From: Prevotella sp.
GTDB lineage: Bacteria > Bacteroidota > Bacteroidia > Bacteroidales > Bacteroidaceae
Direction of reading: 5' to 3'
Assembly (NCBI GenBank): GCA_016287755.1
Contig: JAEEWT010000006.1
Location: 1-64,000 of the forward strand
DNA: 64,000 bases
Shown: positions 18,972 through 28,312 of the stretch, piece by piece
Position numbering within the stretch: position 1 is the stretch's first letter
Layout of the letters: every line of letters begins with the position of its first letter
The notes under the pieces: generated by a model
The model's input: the letters and a program-made list of their open reading frames with translations, nothing else
The model's database searches: none
Told to the model about the DNA's origin: nothing
Made by a program: the position numbers and the translations under genes

Positions 18972-20606
18972 TTATCTGTCGATATCAGGAATCACGAAGT
19001 CGATAGCGGCACCTGTAGCCACCAGGTCGGCAATCTTCTGTCCGCGCAACATCGGGTCGAGCGCACCGGTCAGTGACAAGCCCATGGGGCGCATCTTCAA
19101 ACGGTACGGACTCTTGTCGCCACGAGAGTCGAGATAGACACCGAACTCACCGCTGGCACCCTCCACCGAGTAGTACCACTGTCCTTCAGGCACTTTAATA
19201 ATCGGCTTCTGCTTGATGTAGAAGTCACCTGCAGGGATATTGTCGATGAGCTGCTCGATGATATGCAGACTCTGGTACATCTCCCGGATATGACAAGTAT
19301 AGCGGTCCATGGTGTCGCAGCCCGTCATGGTAATCTGCTCCCACTCCACCTGGTTATACACATCGTACGGATGGTTCTTGCGCACATCGTTCTCCCAACC
19401 GGAGGCACGTCCTGCAGGACCTGTCACGGCATACGAGATACAATCCTCCTTGCTCATCGGTCCTACCTTCTCAAAGCGCTTGTGGGTGATGATGTTATCA
19501 CCGAACACATCCACATACTCCTGAATGATAGGCTTCATATACTTGATGAGGTCCTTCACATTCTTCACGAAGTTCGGATCGATATCATCCTGCAGTCCAC
19601 CTATTCTATAATAATTCTGGATCAGTCGTCCACCCGTTGTCTCCTCCATGCAGTTGAGCACATGCTCACGGTCGCGCATAGAATAGAGGAAGGCGGTCAG
19701 TGCACCCATATCCTGAGCGCAACAACCCACATACAACAGGTGCGAATCCAGTCGCTGCAGCTCATCCATGATGGTACGGATGTACTTGATACGGTCGGTC
19801 AGTTCCACACCCAATCCCTCTTCAATCACTCCTACCAGTGCATGACGGTGCATCATGGCACTCAGATAGTTAAGACGATCGGTTAAAGCAAGGGTCTGCG
19901 GGTATGTATAGCTCTCGCACATCTTCTCGATACCACGGTGGATATAGCCCAGATGCGGATACACACGCTTCACGGTCTCACCGTCGAGAACGGTCTGCAA
20001 ACGGAGCACACCGTGTGTTGAGGGGTGCTGCGGACCGATGTTGATCACATAGTCATCAGCGGTGAAGAGTCTGTTCTTCTTCGACTGCAGCACACCATCC
20101 TTGTCGAGGTAATACTCCAATCCGTAGTCAGGCTCCACATCATCCTCGAGGGTGTACTTATCGTTGAACTCCCAGTCCTTGCGGAAGGGGAATCCCTTGA
20201 AGTCACTACGCAGGAACAGGCGTCGCATGTCGGGATGACCGAGGAACACGATGCCGTAGAAATCATATACCTCCCGCTCCAGCAGATCGGCTACACGCCA
20301 GATATGGGATACGGTAGGAATAAACGGAACCAGCTGACCGTCGGTGTCACCCGTTCCGTTGGATGACATACCGTCGCCACAAACCTGTGTACGGGCCATC
20401 ATCTTGACCGAGCAACGCTCATGCGTCTGGGTATTCTCCAGGATATAGATACATCCCAGGGCGGACTCACCCGACTGATAATCCGGTGTCTTACTGAAGT
20501 CCTCGCCTACGATGGTTACCAGGTAGTCAAAGCCTTTCTGGTCTTTCAGGTTTGCCATCTCTGTGGCAAACTGATCAAAGCTAAAAGATAGAAAATCTAA
20601 TTTCAT
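18972..20606 (-). CDS. nuoCD: complex I fused subunit CD
   Basis: 544-aa fusion. Residues 1-160 are NuoC-like (WRVADLLEREVYDFYGIVFLGHPDMRRLFL); from about 185 NuoD begins with NIGPQHPSTHGVLRL and continues with HLGYIHRGIEKMCE, RLDSHLLYVG and the C-terminal DPMLRGQKIADLVA. It forms the quinone-site floor next to NuoB. The C and D parts are fused, as in other Bacteroidetes and in E. coli. It overlaps nuoB by 4 nt. Confidence 0.95.
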   Translation of the reverse strand: MKLDFLSFSFDQFATEMANLKDQKGFDYLVTIVGEDFSKTPDYQSGESALGCIYILENTQTHERCSVKMMARTQVCGDGMSSNGTGDTDGQLVPFIPTVSHIWRVADLLEREVYDFYGIVFLGHPDMRRLFLRSDFKGFPFRKDWEFNDKYTLEDDVEPDYGLEYYLDKDGVLQSKKNRLFTADDYVINIGPQHPSTHGVLRLQTVLDGETVKRVYPHLGYIHRGIEKMCESYTYPQTLALTDRLNYLSAMMHRHALVGVIEEGLGVELTDRIKYIRTIMDELQRLDSHLLYVGCCAQDMGALTAFLYSMRDREHVLNCMEETTGGRLIQNYYRIGGLQDDIDPNFVKNVKDLIKYMKPIIQEYVDVFGDNIITHKRFEKVGPMSKEDCISYAVTGPAGRASGWENDVRKNHPYDVYNQVEWEQITMTGCDTMDRYTCHIREMYQSLHIIEQLIDNIPAGDFYIKQKPIIKVPEGQWYYSVEGASGEFGVYLDSRGDKSPYRLKMRPMGLSLTGALDPMLRGQKIADLVATGAAIDFVIPDIDR

Positions 20607-21331
20607 GCCTGGCCCTCCTGAGATTTGCTAGTTTCACTAGTTTCTTTCAACTCATTGATAAACTCCTGTGGCACATCGGTCACCACAATCGGCTCGCGAC
20701 GATGATCGCCCAGCTGACGTGCTGTCAGTTCCGAGTTAGATACGCCCAGTTCACGTTCTTCTTTGGTCTGCTTATGGTTCACACCACCGAAGAACTTCTC
20801 GATCTTCACCTTACGCTGCAGCTGCATCATACCATACATGATGGCCTCTGGACGCGGCGGACAGCCGGGAATGAACACATCCACGGGCACGATCTCCTCG
20901 ATGCCCTTCACCACATGGTAGCTCGACTTGAACGGACCGCCGCTGATGGCGCAACCACCCACGGCAATGACATATTTCGGCTCAGCCATCTCGTCATAGA
21001 GACGTTTCAGGGCAGGTGCCATCTTATGTGTAATCGTACCGGCACACATAATCAGGTCGGCCTGACGTGGTGAGTTACGTGTCACCTCGAAGCCGAAGCG
21101 TGCAAAGTCATATCGGGAACAGCCACAGGCCATGAACTCGATACCGCAGCAAGATGTAGCGAAGGTAAGCGACCACAGGGAGTTGGCACGTCCCCAGTTG
21201 ATCAACTTGTCGAGCGATCCGGTAACCACGTTGACGCCTCCCTCATGGAGCTCGTCAACCAGCTTCTCCAACGAGGCATTGTCGTTCCACTCCTCGTAGG
21301 GAATACTCTTGATTTTCGGCTTTATTTCCAT
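20603..21331 (-). CDS. nuoB: complex I subunit B, N2 [4Fe-4S] subunit
   Basis: 242-aa subunit holding cluster N2. The tandem Cys are in ATSCCGIEFMACG, the other ligands in VIAVGGCAISGG and DVFIPGCPPRPEAI. The start MEIKPKIKS at 21331 overlaps nuoA by 10 nt; the open frame upstream to 21550 is only the antisense-like shadow of nuoA and is rejected. The C-terminal tail (after about 210) is variable and its last residues include two copies of a CTAGT 9-mer read as ETSETSK. Confidence 0.94.
   Translation of the reverse strand: MEIKPKIKSIPYEEWNDNASLEKLVDELHEGGVNVVTGSLDKLINWGRANSLWSLTFATSCCGIEFMACGCSRYDFARFGFEVTRNSPRQADLIMCAGTITHKMAPALKRLYDEMAEPKYVIAVGGCAISGGPFKSSYHVVKGIEEIVPVDVFIPGCPPRPEAIMYGMMQLQRKVKIEKFFGGVNHKQTKEERELGVSNSELTARQLGDHRREPIVVTDVPQEFINELKETSETSKSQEGQA
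20628..20645. repeat. CTAGTNNNN 9-mer pair inside the nuoB 3' end
   Basis: CTAGT at 20628 and 20637. Because the period is three codons it stays in frame, adding a Thr-Ser containing repeat to the end of NuoB. Confidence 0.7.
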
Positions 21332-21672
21332 TCCAGTGCTCCTTTCCGCCAAGCGTAAGCCAAGCCAAATACAAGTACCAACAAAAAGAATCCGATGCTG
21401 AAGATAGCCATTGCACCGAATTCTTTCACGACCACTGCCCAAGGGTACAGAAACACTGTCTCCACATCGAACATAAGAAACAAGATGGCGAACAGGTAGA
21501 AGCCTACACTGACGGGGAGCCAGGATGAGCCATGTGTTGGAATACCACACTCATAAGGTTCTCCTTTCACCTTGTTGTATGAACGCGGACCGATCAACTT
21601 GGCTATGACGTAAGCTGCCGCAACCAGTGTTATGGCCGTTATGATAACGGTAATCAACAAAGTAAAATACAT
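21322..21672 (-). CDS. nuoA: complex I subunit A
   Basis: 116-aa membrane subunit with three helices; KGEPYECGIPTHGSSW is the conserved loop near the quinone site and LFLMFDVETVFLYPWAV is the acidic second helix. It is the first gene of the operon, behind a -7 TACCTTTG (21729-21736). No nuoE, nuoF or nuoG occurs in the operon, so the electron donor enters another way. Confidence 0.95.
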   Translation of the reverse strand: MYFTLLITVIITAITLVAAAYVIAKLIGPRSYNKVKGEPYECGIPTHGSSWLPVSVGFYLFAILFLMFDVETVFLYPWAVVVKEFGAMAIFSIGFFLLVLVFGLAYAWRKGALEWK

Positions 21673-21728
21673 ATATTATTTAACTGATAATTATTATGCT
21701 CGTTAGCATCATCGTTTAAAAGCGTCTG

Positions 21729-21736
21729 CAAAGGTA
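21729..21736 (-). promoter_or_regulatory. nuo operon -7 element
   Basis: Minus strand TACCTTTG, 57 nt before nuoA. A small palindrome ATGCT-CGTT-AGCAT (21692-21705) lies in the leader. No correctly spaced -33 TTTG was found. Confidence 0.5.
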
Positions 21737-21777
21737 ACAATTATTTTGCAATAAATGATAATAAATATTGGAAATTA

Positions 21778-21808
21778 TTGGCGAATCCGCATTTTTTCCT
21801 TATTTTTG
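21778..21808 (+). promoter_or_regulatory. promoter of the BspA-like gene
   Basis: -33 TTG (21778-21780), 20-nt spacer and -7 TATTTTTG (21801-21808), 34 nt before the ATG at 21842. It is divergent from the nuo promoter. Confidence 0.65.
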
Positions 21809-21841
21809 CAGAAATGTTTCGAACATAAAATTGACAAGGAT

Positions 21842-23125
21842 ATGAACTACAGAAAGAAAACATGGATCGTGGTTTTCGCACTTATGTGCTGCACGGTATT
21901 GGAAGCCAGGCAGATAACCCAAGCGTCCAAATCCACCAAGAAAGCCACCAAGGCCATCGTCGATGGCATCAACTATGCACTGAATGCCAAGAACAACAAA
22001 GCCAAGGTGATTGCAGGAAAGAATCTCTACACGGGTGATGTCGAAATCCCGAACAAGTTCACCGAAGACAGTGTGACCTATTATGTGGAAGAGATCGACG
22101 GTGGTGCGTTCAAGGACTGTGCCTCGATGACCTCCATCACCATTCCCAGCACCGTGTCGAAGATCGGTGCGGGTGCTTTTGAGAACTGTACAGGTCTCAC
22201 GTCCATCAGTATTCCCGAGAGCGTTCTCGATCTGCCCTTCAACCTGTTCTCCGGTTGTTCTGCCCTGACAGATGTCTATCTCCCTGCGAGCATCAAGAGC
22301 ATCGGTCATGGTGCCTTCAAGAAATGTACGGCTTTGGAAAGGATTGAGTTACCCAGCGGTGTCACCTCCTTGGCATATAGTCTGTTCCAGGGCTGCACCA
22401 GTCTGAAGGACGTCATCCTCCCCCGGTTCCTGGACAAGATCGGCTATTCGGCATTTCAGGACTGCTCTGCACTCGAGGAGATTGAGTTGCCCAACAGCGT
22501 GAAGGCCATTGGATGGGTGGCATTCAAGAACTGCACCTCCTTGAAGCGTTTCGCCTTCACCACCAGCATGGACAACATCGCAAACAGCATCTTCGAAGGC
22601 TGTACCAGTCTGGAGGAGGTATATATCCCCACTTCCATCACAAGCATCACCCATGATGCCTTCAAGGGATGCACCAGTCTGGAGACCATCAGTATTCCCA
22701 ACTCCGTAAGGAGTATCGGTACCAGTGCCTTTGAGGACTGCTCCAACCTGAAAACCGTCAACATCCCTAATGGCATCAAGGAGATCACCTCCTATTGTTT
22801 CAAGAACTGCGGTAGCTTAATCGATATCACCATCCCCACATCGGTCAAAAGCATTGCCAACCAGGCATTCCACGGCTGCTCATCAATAGAGAGCATCGAT
22901 ATCCCCAACAGCGTGAAGGAGATGGGCGGTGATGTGTTTGAGAACTGCAGCAGTCTGATGACCGTCTTCATGCGCAGCGGTACCCCACCGAAAATCAAAA
23001 AGGACACCTTCCCGAAGTCAGTCCTTCATGAAGGTATCCTTTATGTTCCTAACCCCACGCCCTATCGTTCCGATCCCAAGAACCCGTGGTCGCAGTTCCG
23101 GGATATCAAGGCTATCGCTCGATAA
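21842..23125 (+). CDS. secreted BspA-like leucine-rich repeat protein
   Basis: 427-aa protein with signal peptide MNYRKKTWIVVFALMCCTVLEA. The start at 21842 is preferred over the frame's earlier ATG at 21755 because it gives the signal peptide and follows the promoter. About twelve LRR_5 repeats of 23 residues follow (GAFKDCASMTSITIPSTVSK, GAGAFENCTGLTSISIPESV and so on). They are the BspA family found in Bacteroidales surface adhesins. A final segment (PPKIKKDTFPKSVLHEGILYVP) caps the solenoid. No obvious sorting domain follows. It may mediate binding to host or bacterial surfaces; this is inference. Confidence 0.9.
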   Translation: MNYRKKTWIVVFALMCCTVLEARQITQASKSTKKATKAIVDGINYALNAKNNKAKVIAGKNLYTGDVEIPNKFTEDSVTYYVEEIDGGAFKDCASMTSITIPSTVSKIGAGAFENCTGLTSISIPESVLDLPFNLFSGCSALTDVYLPASIKSIGHGAFKKCTALERIELPSGVTSLAYSLFQGCTSLKDVILPRFLDKIGYSAFQDCSALEEIELPNSVKAIGWVAFKNCTSLKRFAFTTSMDNIANSIFEGCTSLEEVYIPTSITSITHDAFKGCTSLETISIPNSVRSIGTSAFEDCSNLKTVNIPNGIKEITSYCFKNCGSLIDITIPTSVKSIANQAFHGCSSIESIDIPNSVKEMGGDVFENCSSLMTVFMRSGTPPKIKKDTFPKSVLHEGILYVPNPTPYRSDPKNPWSQFRDIKAIAR

Positions 23126-24398
23126 TCTCCAGGCACATTCTGCTGTTGTGATACGGACATTTCCAGAACCCGGCCTTGTCATCGACGGTGTTTAGGGTTC
23201 CGTCAGCATGCCTACTCCAATACCACTCTCCGCTCTGGTAGTCAATCAGGTTCTTCTTGATATACTCCCAGCAGCGGAGTGCTTTTTCCAGCGCGTCCTC
23301 ATCTCCGAAATACTGGTAGATATTCAGCCAGCCCACCACATTCTCCGCCTGTACCCACCAGTGCAGGTCATCGTCCACATGACCCGTATCCAGGTTGGCC
23401 TCATGGATCATGCTTCCGTCAGGACGTAATCCCTTCTCCGATGCCTTGGCCACCATCTGTACGATGGGCTCCACCTTCTTCAATACTTTCTGATCGCCTA
23501 ACACCAATGCCGCCTCGTGCAACAGCCACGAGCACTCGATGTCGTGTCCGTAGCTCTCCAGATGACCAGCCCCGCGAGTCCAGTCATTCTCAAAGAAGAG
23601 ATCGAGGTGGTGGGTTTGTGGGTTCAGGATCTTATCGGTGAAGATATCGATGAGGTTGCGGAGAGAAGATTCGATTTTCGGGAGTACGGGGGTACGGGGG
23701 TACGGGGGTACGAGATTACTACTTGCATCTAGGGTATTCTCGCGCCACCGCGCCACCGCACCACCGCACCACCCGTTTTCGCGCATCGCGCGAACCAAAT
23801 TGGTATAAGGCTCGATGATATGCAGGTGCGTGTTCTGCGACTTCGGGTAGTTGGCATCCAGTTCCGACAAGCGCATGTCTTCTATCACGCCCCACTCTCT
23901 CGTGCAGGCTTCGATGTAACCGTTGTACTCTTTGTCGAAGGCATGCTCTTCGATACAATCATACAGATCAAGCGCATATTCCAACGCCTCCCTATCGCCC
24001 GTAGCCCGTGCATATTCCGAAAGACCGTAGATGGCGAATCCGATGGCATAGAACTGTTTCTTGGTATCCAAGGGATTTCCCAGATAATCCACGCTCCAAT
24101 ACACACCCCCGTATTCACGGTCGATGAAGTGGTCGATGAAATACTCGTAGGCCCGATGGGCCGTTTCTTGTATACGAGGAAGGAGGAGTACTCTATACGC
24201 TGCCGAGAACGCCCATAGGATGCGGGCGTTGAGGATGGCACCCTTCTCTGCTTCGGGGTGCAGCACACCCTTCCCGTCGATACGACCGTAGAAGCCACCA
24301 TGCTCCTGGTCGATCATCTTATCCATCCAGAAGGGCAGAATGTTATTCTCCAGCACATCCCGCACCTCCAGTTTCAACTTCTTGATTTTTTCGTTCAT
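23112..24398 (-). CDS. AGE-family epimerase, probable mannobiose/cellobiose 2-epimerase
   Basis: 428-aa (alpha/alpha)6-barrel epimerase that interconverts the reducing-end sugar of beta-1,4-mannobiose and mannosyl-glucose. NILPFWMDKMIDQEHGGFYGRIDGKG, EREYGGVYWS, the His-containing YGHDIECSWLLHEA, HWWVQAENVVGW and the terminal KCPYHNSRMCLEI are family motifs. It is the last gene of the mannan operon in the same order as in Bacteroides fragilis. Residues about 203-239 are an insertion of octamer repeats (TACGGGGG and ACCACCGC types) that family members do not need. Its 3' end overlaps the convergent BspA-like gene by 14 nt. Confidence 0.9.
   Translation of the reverse strand: MNEKIKKLKLEVRDVLENNILPFWMDKMIDQEHGGFYGRIDGKGVLHPEAEKGAILNARILWAFSAAYRVLLLPRIQETAHRAYEYFIDHFIDREYGGVYWSVDYLGNPLDTKKQFYAIGFAIYGLSEYARATGDREALEYALDLYDCIEEHAFDKEYNGYIEACTREWGVIEDMRLSELDANYPKSQNTHLHIIEPYTNLVRAMRENGWCGGAVARWRENTLDASSNLVPPYPRTPVLPKIESSLRNLIDIFTDKILNPQTHHLDLFFENDWTRGAGHLESYGHDIECSWLLHEAALVLGDQKVLKKVEPIVQMVAKASEKGLRPDGSMIHEANLDTGHVDDDLHWWVQAENVVGWLNIYQYFGDEDALEKALRCWEYIKKNLIDYQSGEWYWSRHADGTLNTVDDKAGFWKCPYHNSRMCLEIIER
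23680..23790. repeat. octamer repeats inside the epimerase gene
   Basis: A run of TACGGGGG (8-nt period) near 23685-23712 and of GCCACCGC/ACCACCGC (8-nt period) near 23742-23776. The whole block keeps the reading frame open. Confidence 0.8.
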
Positions 24399-24415
24399 TT
24401 TGTTGTTTTTTTTAT

Positions 24416-24567
24416 CGAGGAAGGAGGAAGGACGAAGGAGGAAGGAGAATACTATTGTGATTTCGTAATTACGTCATCTCGTAACAACGATATTACGTTA
24501 TTACGACCATTGGTTGACTGTATCTCAGAACAAATCTCCTTCCTCCTTCGTCCTTCCTCCTTCCTCG
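24416..24567. repeat. perfect 33-bp inverted repeat around an octamer array
   Basis: The arms 24416-24448 (purine-rich, GGAAGGA words) and 24535-24567 are exact reverse complements. Between them CG recurs at 24464, 24472, 24480, 24488, 24496 and 24504, an exact 8-nt period (CGTNNNNN). A GC hairpin CCCCC-TCC-GGGGG follows at about 24571-24583. It occupies the gap between the symporter stop and the epimerase start, so it would be in the operon mRNA. Confidence 0.92.
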
Positions 24568-24588
24568 AAGAATCCCCCTCCGGGGGAA

Positions 24589-25929
24589 TTACTTCTTAAT
24601 CGGATACTTATACAGCAGCCAGAGCATGATCAGGACAATGATAGCGGGGAAGATGGAGAACAGGGCCCATGTCATGGAGCGCACCGATTCCATATCGGTA
24701 ATGGTAACAACGGTCTGTCCGTTGGCATCCGTACCGGAATAGAAACCGGCGATGCCTAACAGCAGCGCCACCAATGAGCCAGAGATAGCTGTTCCGAACT
24801 TCTGTGCCATGGTACCCGATGAGAAGATCAATCCCGTGGATGACGTGCCGTTCTTCTCCGTGGCATAGTCGGCCACGTCGGCATACATCGACCACAGCAG
24901 CGGTGAATAAAGACCCACACCTATTGATGTCAGTATCACGATAGCGATGAGCACCCAGATATAGGCAGGATCCATGGGAACGAAGAAGAAGGCCACGGAA
25001 GTGATGGCGCAGATGATGGCTGCGATGGAGAATGCCTTGCGCTTACTCCCCACCCACTCGGTGAACTTAGGCGACAGTCCACCGAAGATCATACAGGTCA
25101 CCTCACCGAAGGTCATAAACACCGTGTAGTTGATAATCAGACCGCTCACGGTGACATCCCCATGCAGACAGTATTCCATCAGGTAACCAGCCACCGCATA
25201 ACGGAAACCGTTGAAGAAGTTCGTGCAGATACCGATGAGTGTCAGGTAGATCCATGGTTTGTTCTTGAACAGGTCGGCAAAAGGCTTGAACGAGAACTTC
25301 TCTGCCCGAACGGGCTTCAGGCGCTCCTTTGTGAGCAATCCGCAGGCCAGCGTCATGATGGTGGCTACGGCACCCAACGAAGCACCTAACACAGCATACT
25401 GATGTTGCTCTGATCCCCCCACCAGCTTCTGCAGATACGGGAACGACAGCAGGGTGATGAAACCCATGGCGTAGGCACCCACCATGCGGAAGCTGGAGAA
25501 CTGGTTCTTCTCGTTGTCATCAGCCGTCATCACACCCAGCAGAGATCCGTAGGGCACATTGACAGCCGTGTAGATGGCCATCATGAGCAGATAGAGCGTG
25601 TAGGCATAGACTCGCTTACCCACCGGACCGAAGTCGGGGGTGTACAACAACAGCGCGAAGATGAGTCCGAGGGGTATCGCACCGAAGATGAGCCACGGAC
25701 GATACGTTCCCCAACGACTCTGGGTACGGTCGGCCAACGATCCCATCAGCGGGTCGGTCACCACATCGAACATACGTGCCACGAGCATCAGCGTGGCCGT
25801 ATCAGCCACGGTCAGACCGAACACATTGGTGAAGAACAAAGGGAAAGCAATCGACATCACCTTCCACGTAATACCTCCGGCAGCCGCATCACCTAATGCG
25901 TAGCCGATTTTCTCTTTTAAACTAGCCAT
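24589..25929 (-). CDS. MFS sugar:cation symporter (GPH family)
   Basis: 446-aa inner-membrane transporter with 12 helices. [55 protein letters not shown] and [29 protein letters not shown] are GPH-family motifs. Beside GH26, GH130 and epimerase it most likely imports mannobiose or short mannooligosaccharides with Na+ or H+. It overlaps the GH130 gene by 8 nt, so translation is probably coupled. Confidence 0.92.
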   Translation of the reverse strand: MASLKEKIGYALGDAAAGGITWKVMSIAFPLFFTNVFGLTVADTATLMLVARMFDVVTDPLMGSLADRTQSRWGTYRPWLIFGAIPLGLIFALLLYTPDFGPVGKRVYAYTLYLLMMAIYTAVNVPYGSLLGVMTADDNEKNQFSSFRMVGAYAMGFITLLSFPYLQKLVGGSEQHQYAVLGASLGAVATIMTLACGLLTKERLKPVRAEKFSFKPFADLFKNKPWIYLTLIGICTNFFNGFRYAVAGYLMEYCLHGDVTVSGLIINYTVFMTFGEVTCMIFGGLSPKFTEWVGSKRKAFSIAAIICAITSVAFFFVPMDPAYIWVLIAIVILTSIGVGLYSPLLWSMYADVADYATEKNGTSSTGLIFSSGTMAQKFGTAISGSLVALLLGIAGFYSGTDANGQTVVTITDMESVRSMTWALFSIFPAIIVLIMLWLLYKYPIKK

Positions 25930-27088
25930 TATTCTGATTCTTTTTAATGAGTTTCTTGATGGTTTCCACAGAGGCGCCTGTCGTCAGACCGTCCTGTGGC
26001 GTATTCATGCAGTAGTCGATCAGCTTGTCGATGGTCGAGGTAGCCACATGCATACGGGTATCTGCCGAGGCATAGTAGATGAACACCTTCCCGTCGTCAT
26101 CGGCAATCCAGCCATTCGAGAAAGCCACGTTCATCACATCACCCAAGTACTCATTACCCTCGGGAACGATGAAGAAGCCGCCCGGCTGGGCAATCACCTT
26201 CGTGGGATCGTCCAAGGCCGTCATATACATATATAATACATACCTCAGACCGTCGGCTGTGGCTCTTACGCCATGCGCCAGATGCAGCCAGCCCTTAGGT
26301 GTCTTGATGGGATGCGGACCCTCGCCGTTCTTCACCTCCGTGATGGTATGGTAGTGACGCGCATTGATGATTTTCTCTTCTTTCACCTCGGCATGGGTGA
26401 TATCATCTACCAGCGCCCAGCCTATGCCACCGCCCGAACCCGTATCGATGAAGCCATCTTGCGGACGGGTATAGAAAGCGTACTTCCCATCCACGAACTC
26501 CGGGTGGAGCACCACGTTACGCTGCTGCGAACCCGACTTCAAATCGGGCAACCGCTCCCACGTCTTCAGATCCTTGGTACGGGCGATACCTGCCGTGGCC
26601 GTTGCTGCACTCAGGTTTCCCGGTTGCGTATCATCATGCCGTTCGGCGCAGAACACCCCGTAGATCCAACCATCCTCATGCTGCGTGATGCGCATGTCAT
26701 AGATATTGGTGGCGGGCACCACATCCTCAGGCATGGTAATCGGTTCCTCCCAGAAGCGGAAGTTATCGATACCGTTGGGCGACTCTGCCACGGCGAAGAA
26801 CGACTTACGGTCGGCTCCCTCCACGCGCACCACCAGCAGATACTTATCGTTCCACTTGATGGCCCCGCTGTTCAGGGTGGCGTTCATCATGATGCGCTGC
26901 ATCAGATACGGGTTGTCGTGCTCGTTGAAATCGTAGCGCCACTCCAGGGGAGTATGCTCAGCCGTGAGGATAGGGTTTTTGTATTTCTCGTAGATACCGT
27001 TCCCCCACTCCACAGGTTCGTTCTTTTTAGACAGCAGCGCCTCATGATGGGCGCGCAAGGCTGATAGTTTATCTTGGAAACTGCTCAT
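25922..27088 (-). CDS. GH130 4-O-beta-D-mannosyl-D-glucose phosphorylase
   Basis: 388-aa cytoplasmic phosphorylase that splits mannosyl-glucose with phosphate to mannose 1-phosphate and glucose. [26 protein letters not shown], the likely catalytic Asp region [47 protein letters not shown] and [24 protein letters not shown] are typical of GH130 subfamily 1. It lies between GH26 and the symporter, the same order as in the B. fragilis mannan pathway. Subfamily placement is from memory of motifs. Confidence 0.92.
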   Translation of the reverse strand: MSSFQDKLSALRAHHEALLSKKNEPVEWGNGIYEKYKNPILTAEHTPLEWRYDFNEHDNPYLMQRIMMNATLNSGAIKWNDKYLLVVRVEGADRKSFFAVAESPNGIDNFRFWEEPITMPEDVVPATNIYDMRITQHEDGWIYGVFCAERHDDTQPGNLSAATATAGIARTKDLKTWERLPDLKSGSQQRNVVLHPEFVDGKYAFYTRPQDGFIDTGSGGGIGWALVDDITHAEVKEEKIINARHYHTITEVKNGEGPHPIKTPKGWLHLAHGVRATADGLRYVLYMYMTALDDPTKVIAQPGGFFIVPEGNEYLGDVMNVAFSNGWIADDDGKVFIYYASADTRMHVATSTIDKLIDYCMNTPQDGLTTGASVETIKKLIKKNQNNG

Positions 27089-27103
27089 AATCTTTATTCT
27101 TTC

Positions 27104-27153
27104 CTAGTTATACTAGCTATACTAGTTATACTAGATTTACTAGTTTTCCTAGC
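27104..27153. repeat. CTAGTNNNN 9-mer array, 6 copies
   Basis: CTAG at 27104, 27113, 27122, 27131, 27140 and 27149 (exact 9-nt period), immediately downstream of the GH26 stop codon and before the GH130 start. Confidence 0.95.
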
Positions 27154-27158
27154 AATTA

Positions 27159-28289
27159 TCACTCTGAAATATCTTTCAGGAACAACACGTTCTCTTTGGC
27201 GTACATCTCCTTGAAGTACGGGGCATCGGGTTTCGACGGTGATGGTCCGAACCACTCCTTCTTATAGTTGCGCCATACGAGGAAGTAGCTGATGGCATGC
27301 TTGTCAAGCACCGGTGTCAGCGTGGATGTCCACCAGGTAGGATCCGTCAGATTCTTCAGTCCGCACTCCGTCAAGGCAGGAATCTTCCCATGGTCGGCAG
27401 CGAACTGGGTGAGCATGGCGAGGTTCTGATCCAGCTGTGCCACAAAGTCCTCTTTGCTTCCCCACTGATAGCCATCGATGCCCACAATACCGATACGGTC
27501 ATCACCCGGATAGCGCTCCATGTATTTCTCGGCAGTCAGATCGGCAGCCATGCCCGGCGAATACGCCCAGAGCAGGTTGTCGAAGCCATCGGCATTCAGC
27601 TTATCCTGCAGCATATTCCAGAGCGCCTTGTATTCCTCGGCCGTGCAGAGCTTCTCACCCCACCAGAACCAGGAACCCGTATTCTCGTGCCAAGGACGGA
27701 AGAGGATGGGTATCTTCTTCCCGTCGGTGGTCTTCAGGGTAGCAAGGAAGTCGCTCAGGCGCTGCATCCATGTCTGGAACAGTTCATACTTGGTTCCACC
27801 GGGTAAGATATTCTTCACCACCGTAGAATCGGTCACATCCCATGCCGTTCCCTCCGGGAACTTCTGTCCTGCGTTTCCGCCCCCTTCGATGGTGGTCAGA
27901 GGGTTCCGCGGATGCCAGCTCAGGGTGATGATACCACCCCGTTGGTAATGGTTGATCACCTCCTCGGTGATACGGGTGAACGGTACGCTGTCCAGACTCT
28001 TGGCGTCGGCCATCTCGATACCGCCCAGTTCGAAGCCCATCACGGCGGGGTAGTCGCCGCACACGTTCTTCACATCACTACTATCCTTGTCGTATTCCCA
28101 GGTAAGACCGTACATCGGGTCATCCTGATGACCGAACATATAGCCTTTTTGGCGGAGCGAATCCAGTCGCTCGAATAACTGCTGGGCCCCCGTCTTCTCC
28201 GGCTCAGCATTCTTTGCTGTCGTGCAGGCAAGCATCGTTAGTGTTGCTGCTGCTAAAAGTATATACATCTTCATATTGTTAATTTTCAA
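27159..28289 (-). CDS. GH26 endo-beta-1,4-mannanase
   Basis: 376-aa lipoprotein or secreted mannanase. The N-terminus LLAAATLTMLACTTAKN looks like a lipobox with acylated Cys. The catalytic acid is Glu in LFRPWHENTGSWFWWG and the nucleophile Glu in PALTECGLKNL. MFGHQDDPMYGLTW and ITLSWHPRNP are further GH26 signatures. It releases mannobiose from mannan in related systems. It starts 3 nt upstream of its neighbour's stop region and belongs to the mannan operon. Confidence 0.93.
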   Translation of the reverse strand: MKINNMKMYILLAAATLTMLACTTAKNAEPEKTGAQQLFERLDSLRQKGYMFGHQDDPMYGLTWEYDKDSSDVKNVCGDYPAVMGFELGGIEMADAKSLDSVPFTRITEEVINHYQRGGIITLSWHPRNPLTTIEGGGNAGQKFPEGTAWDVTDSTVVKNILPGGTKYELFQTWMQRLSDFLATLKTTDGKKIPILFRPWHENTGSWFWWGEKLCTAEEYKALWNMLQDKLNADGFDNLLWAYSPGMAADLTAEKYMERYPGDDRIGIVGIDGYQWGSKEDFVAQLDQNLAMLTQFAADHGKIPALTECGLKNLTDPTWWTSTLTPVLDKHAISYFLVWRNYKKEWFGPSPSKPDAPYFKEMYAKENVLFLKDISE

Positions 28290-28312
28290 TTTTCAATTAT
28301 CAATTTTCAATT
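28286..28312. repeat. TCAATTN heptamer array, 4 copies
   Basis: TCAATT at 28286, 28293, 28300 and 28307 (exact 7-nt period). The stop codon of the esterase gene is inside it, and its last residues (LKIDN) are encoded by repeat sequence. Confidence 0.92.

Noticed and set aside
21332..21550. Longer NuoB form
   Set aside because: The extra part overlaps nuoA completely and the family begins near MEIKPKIKS.
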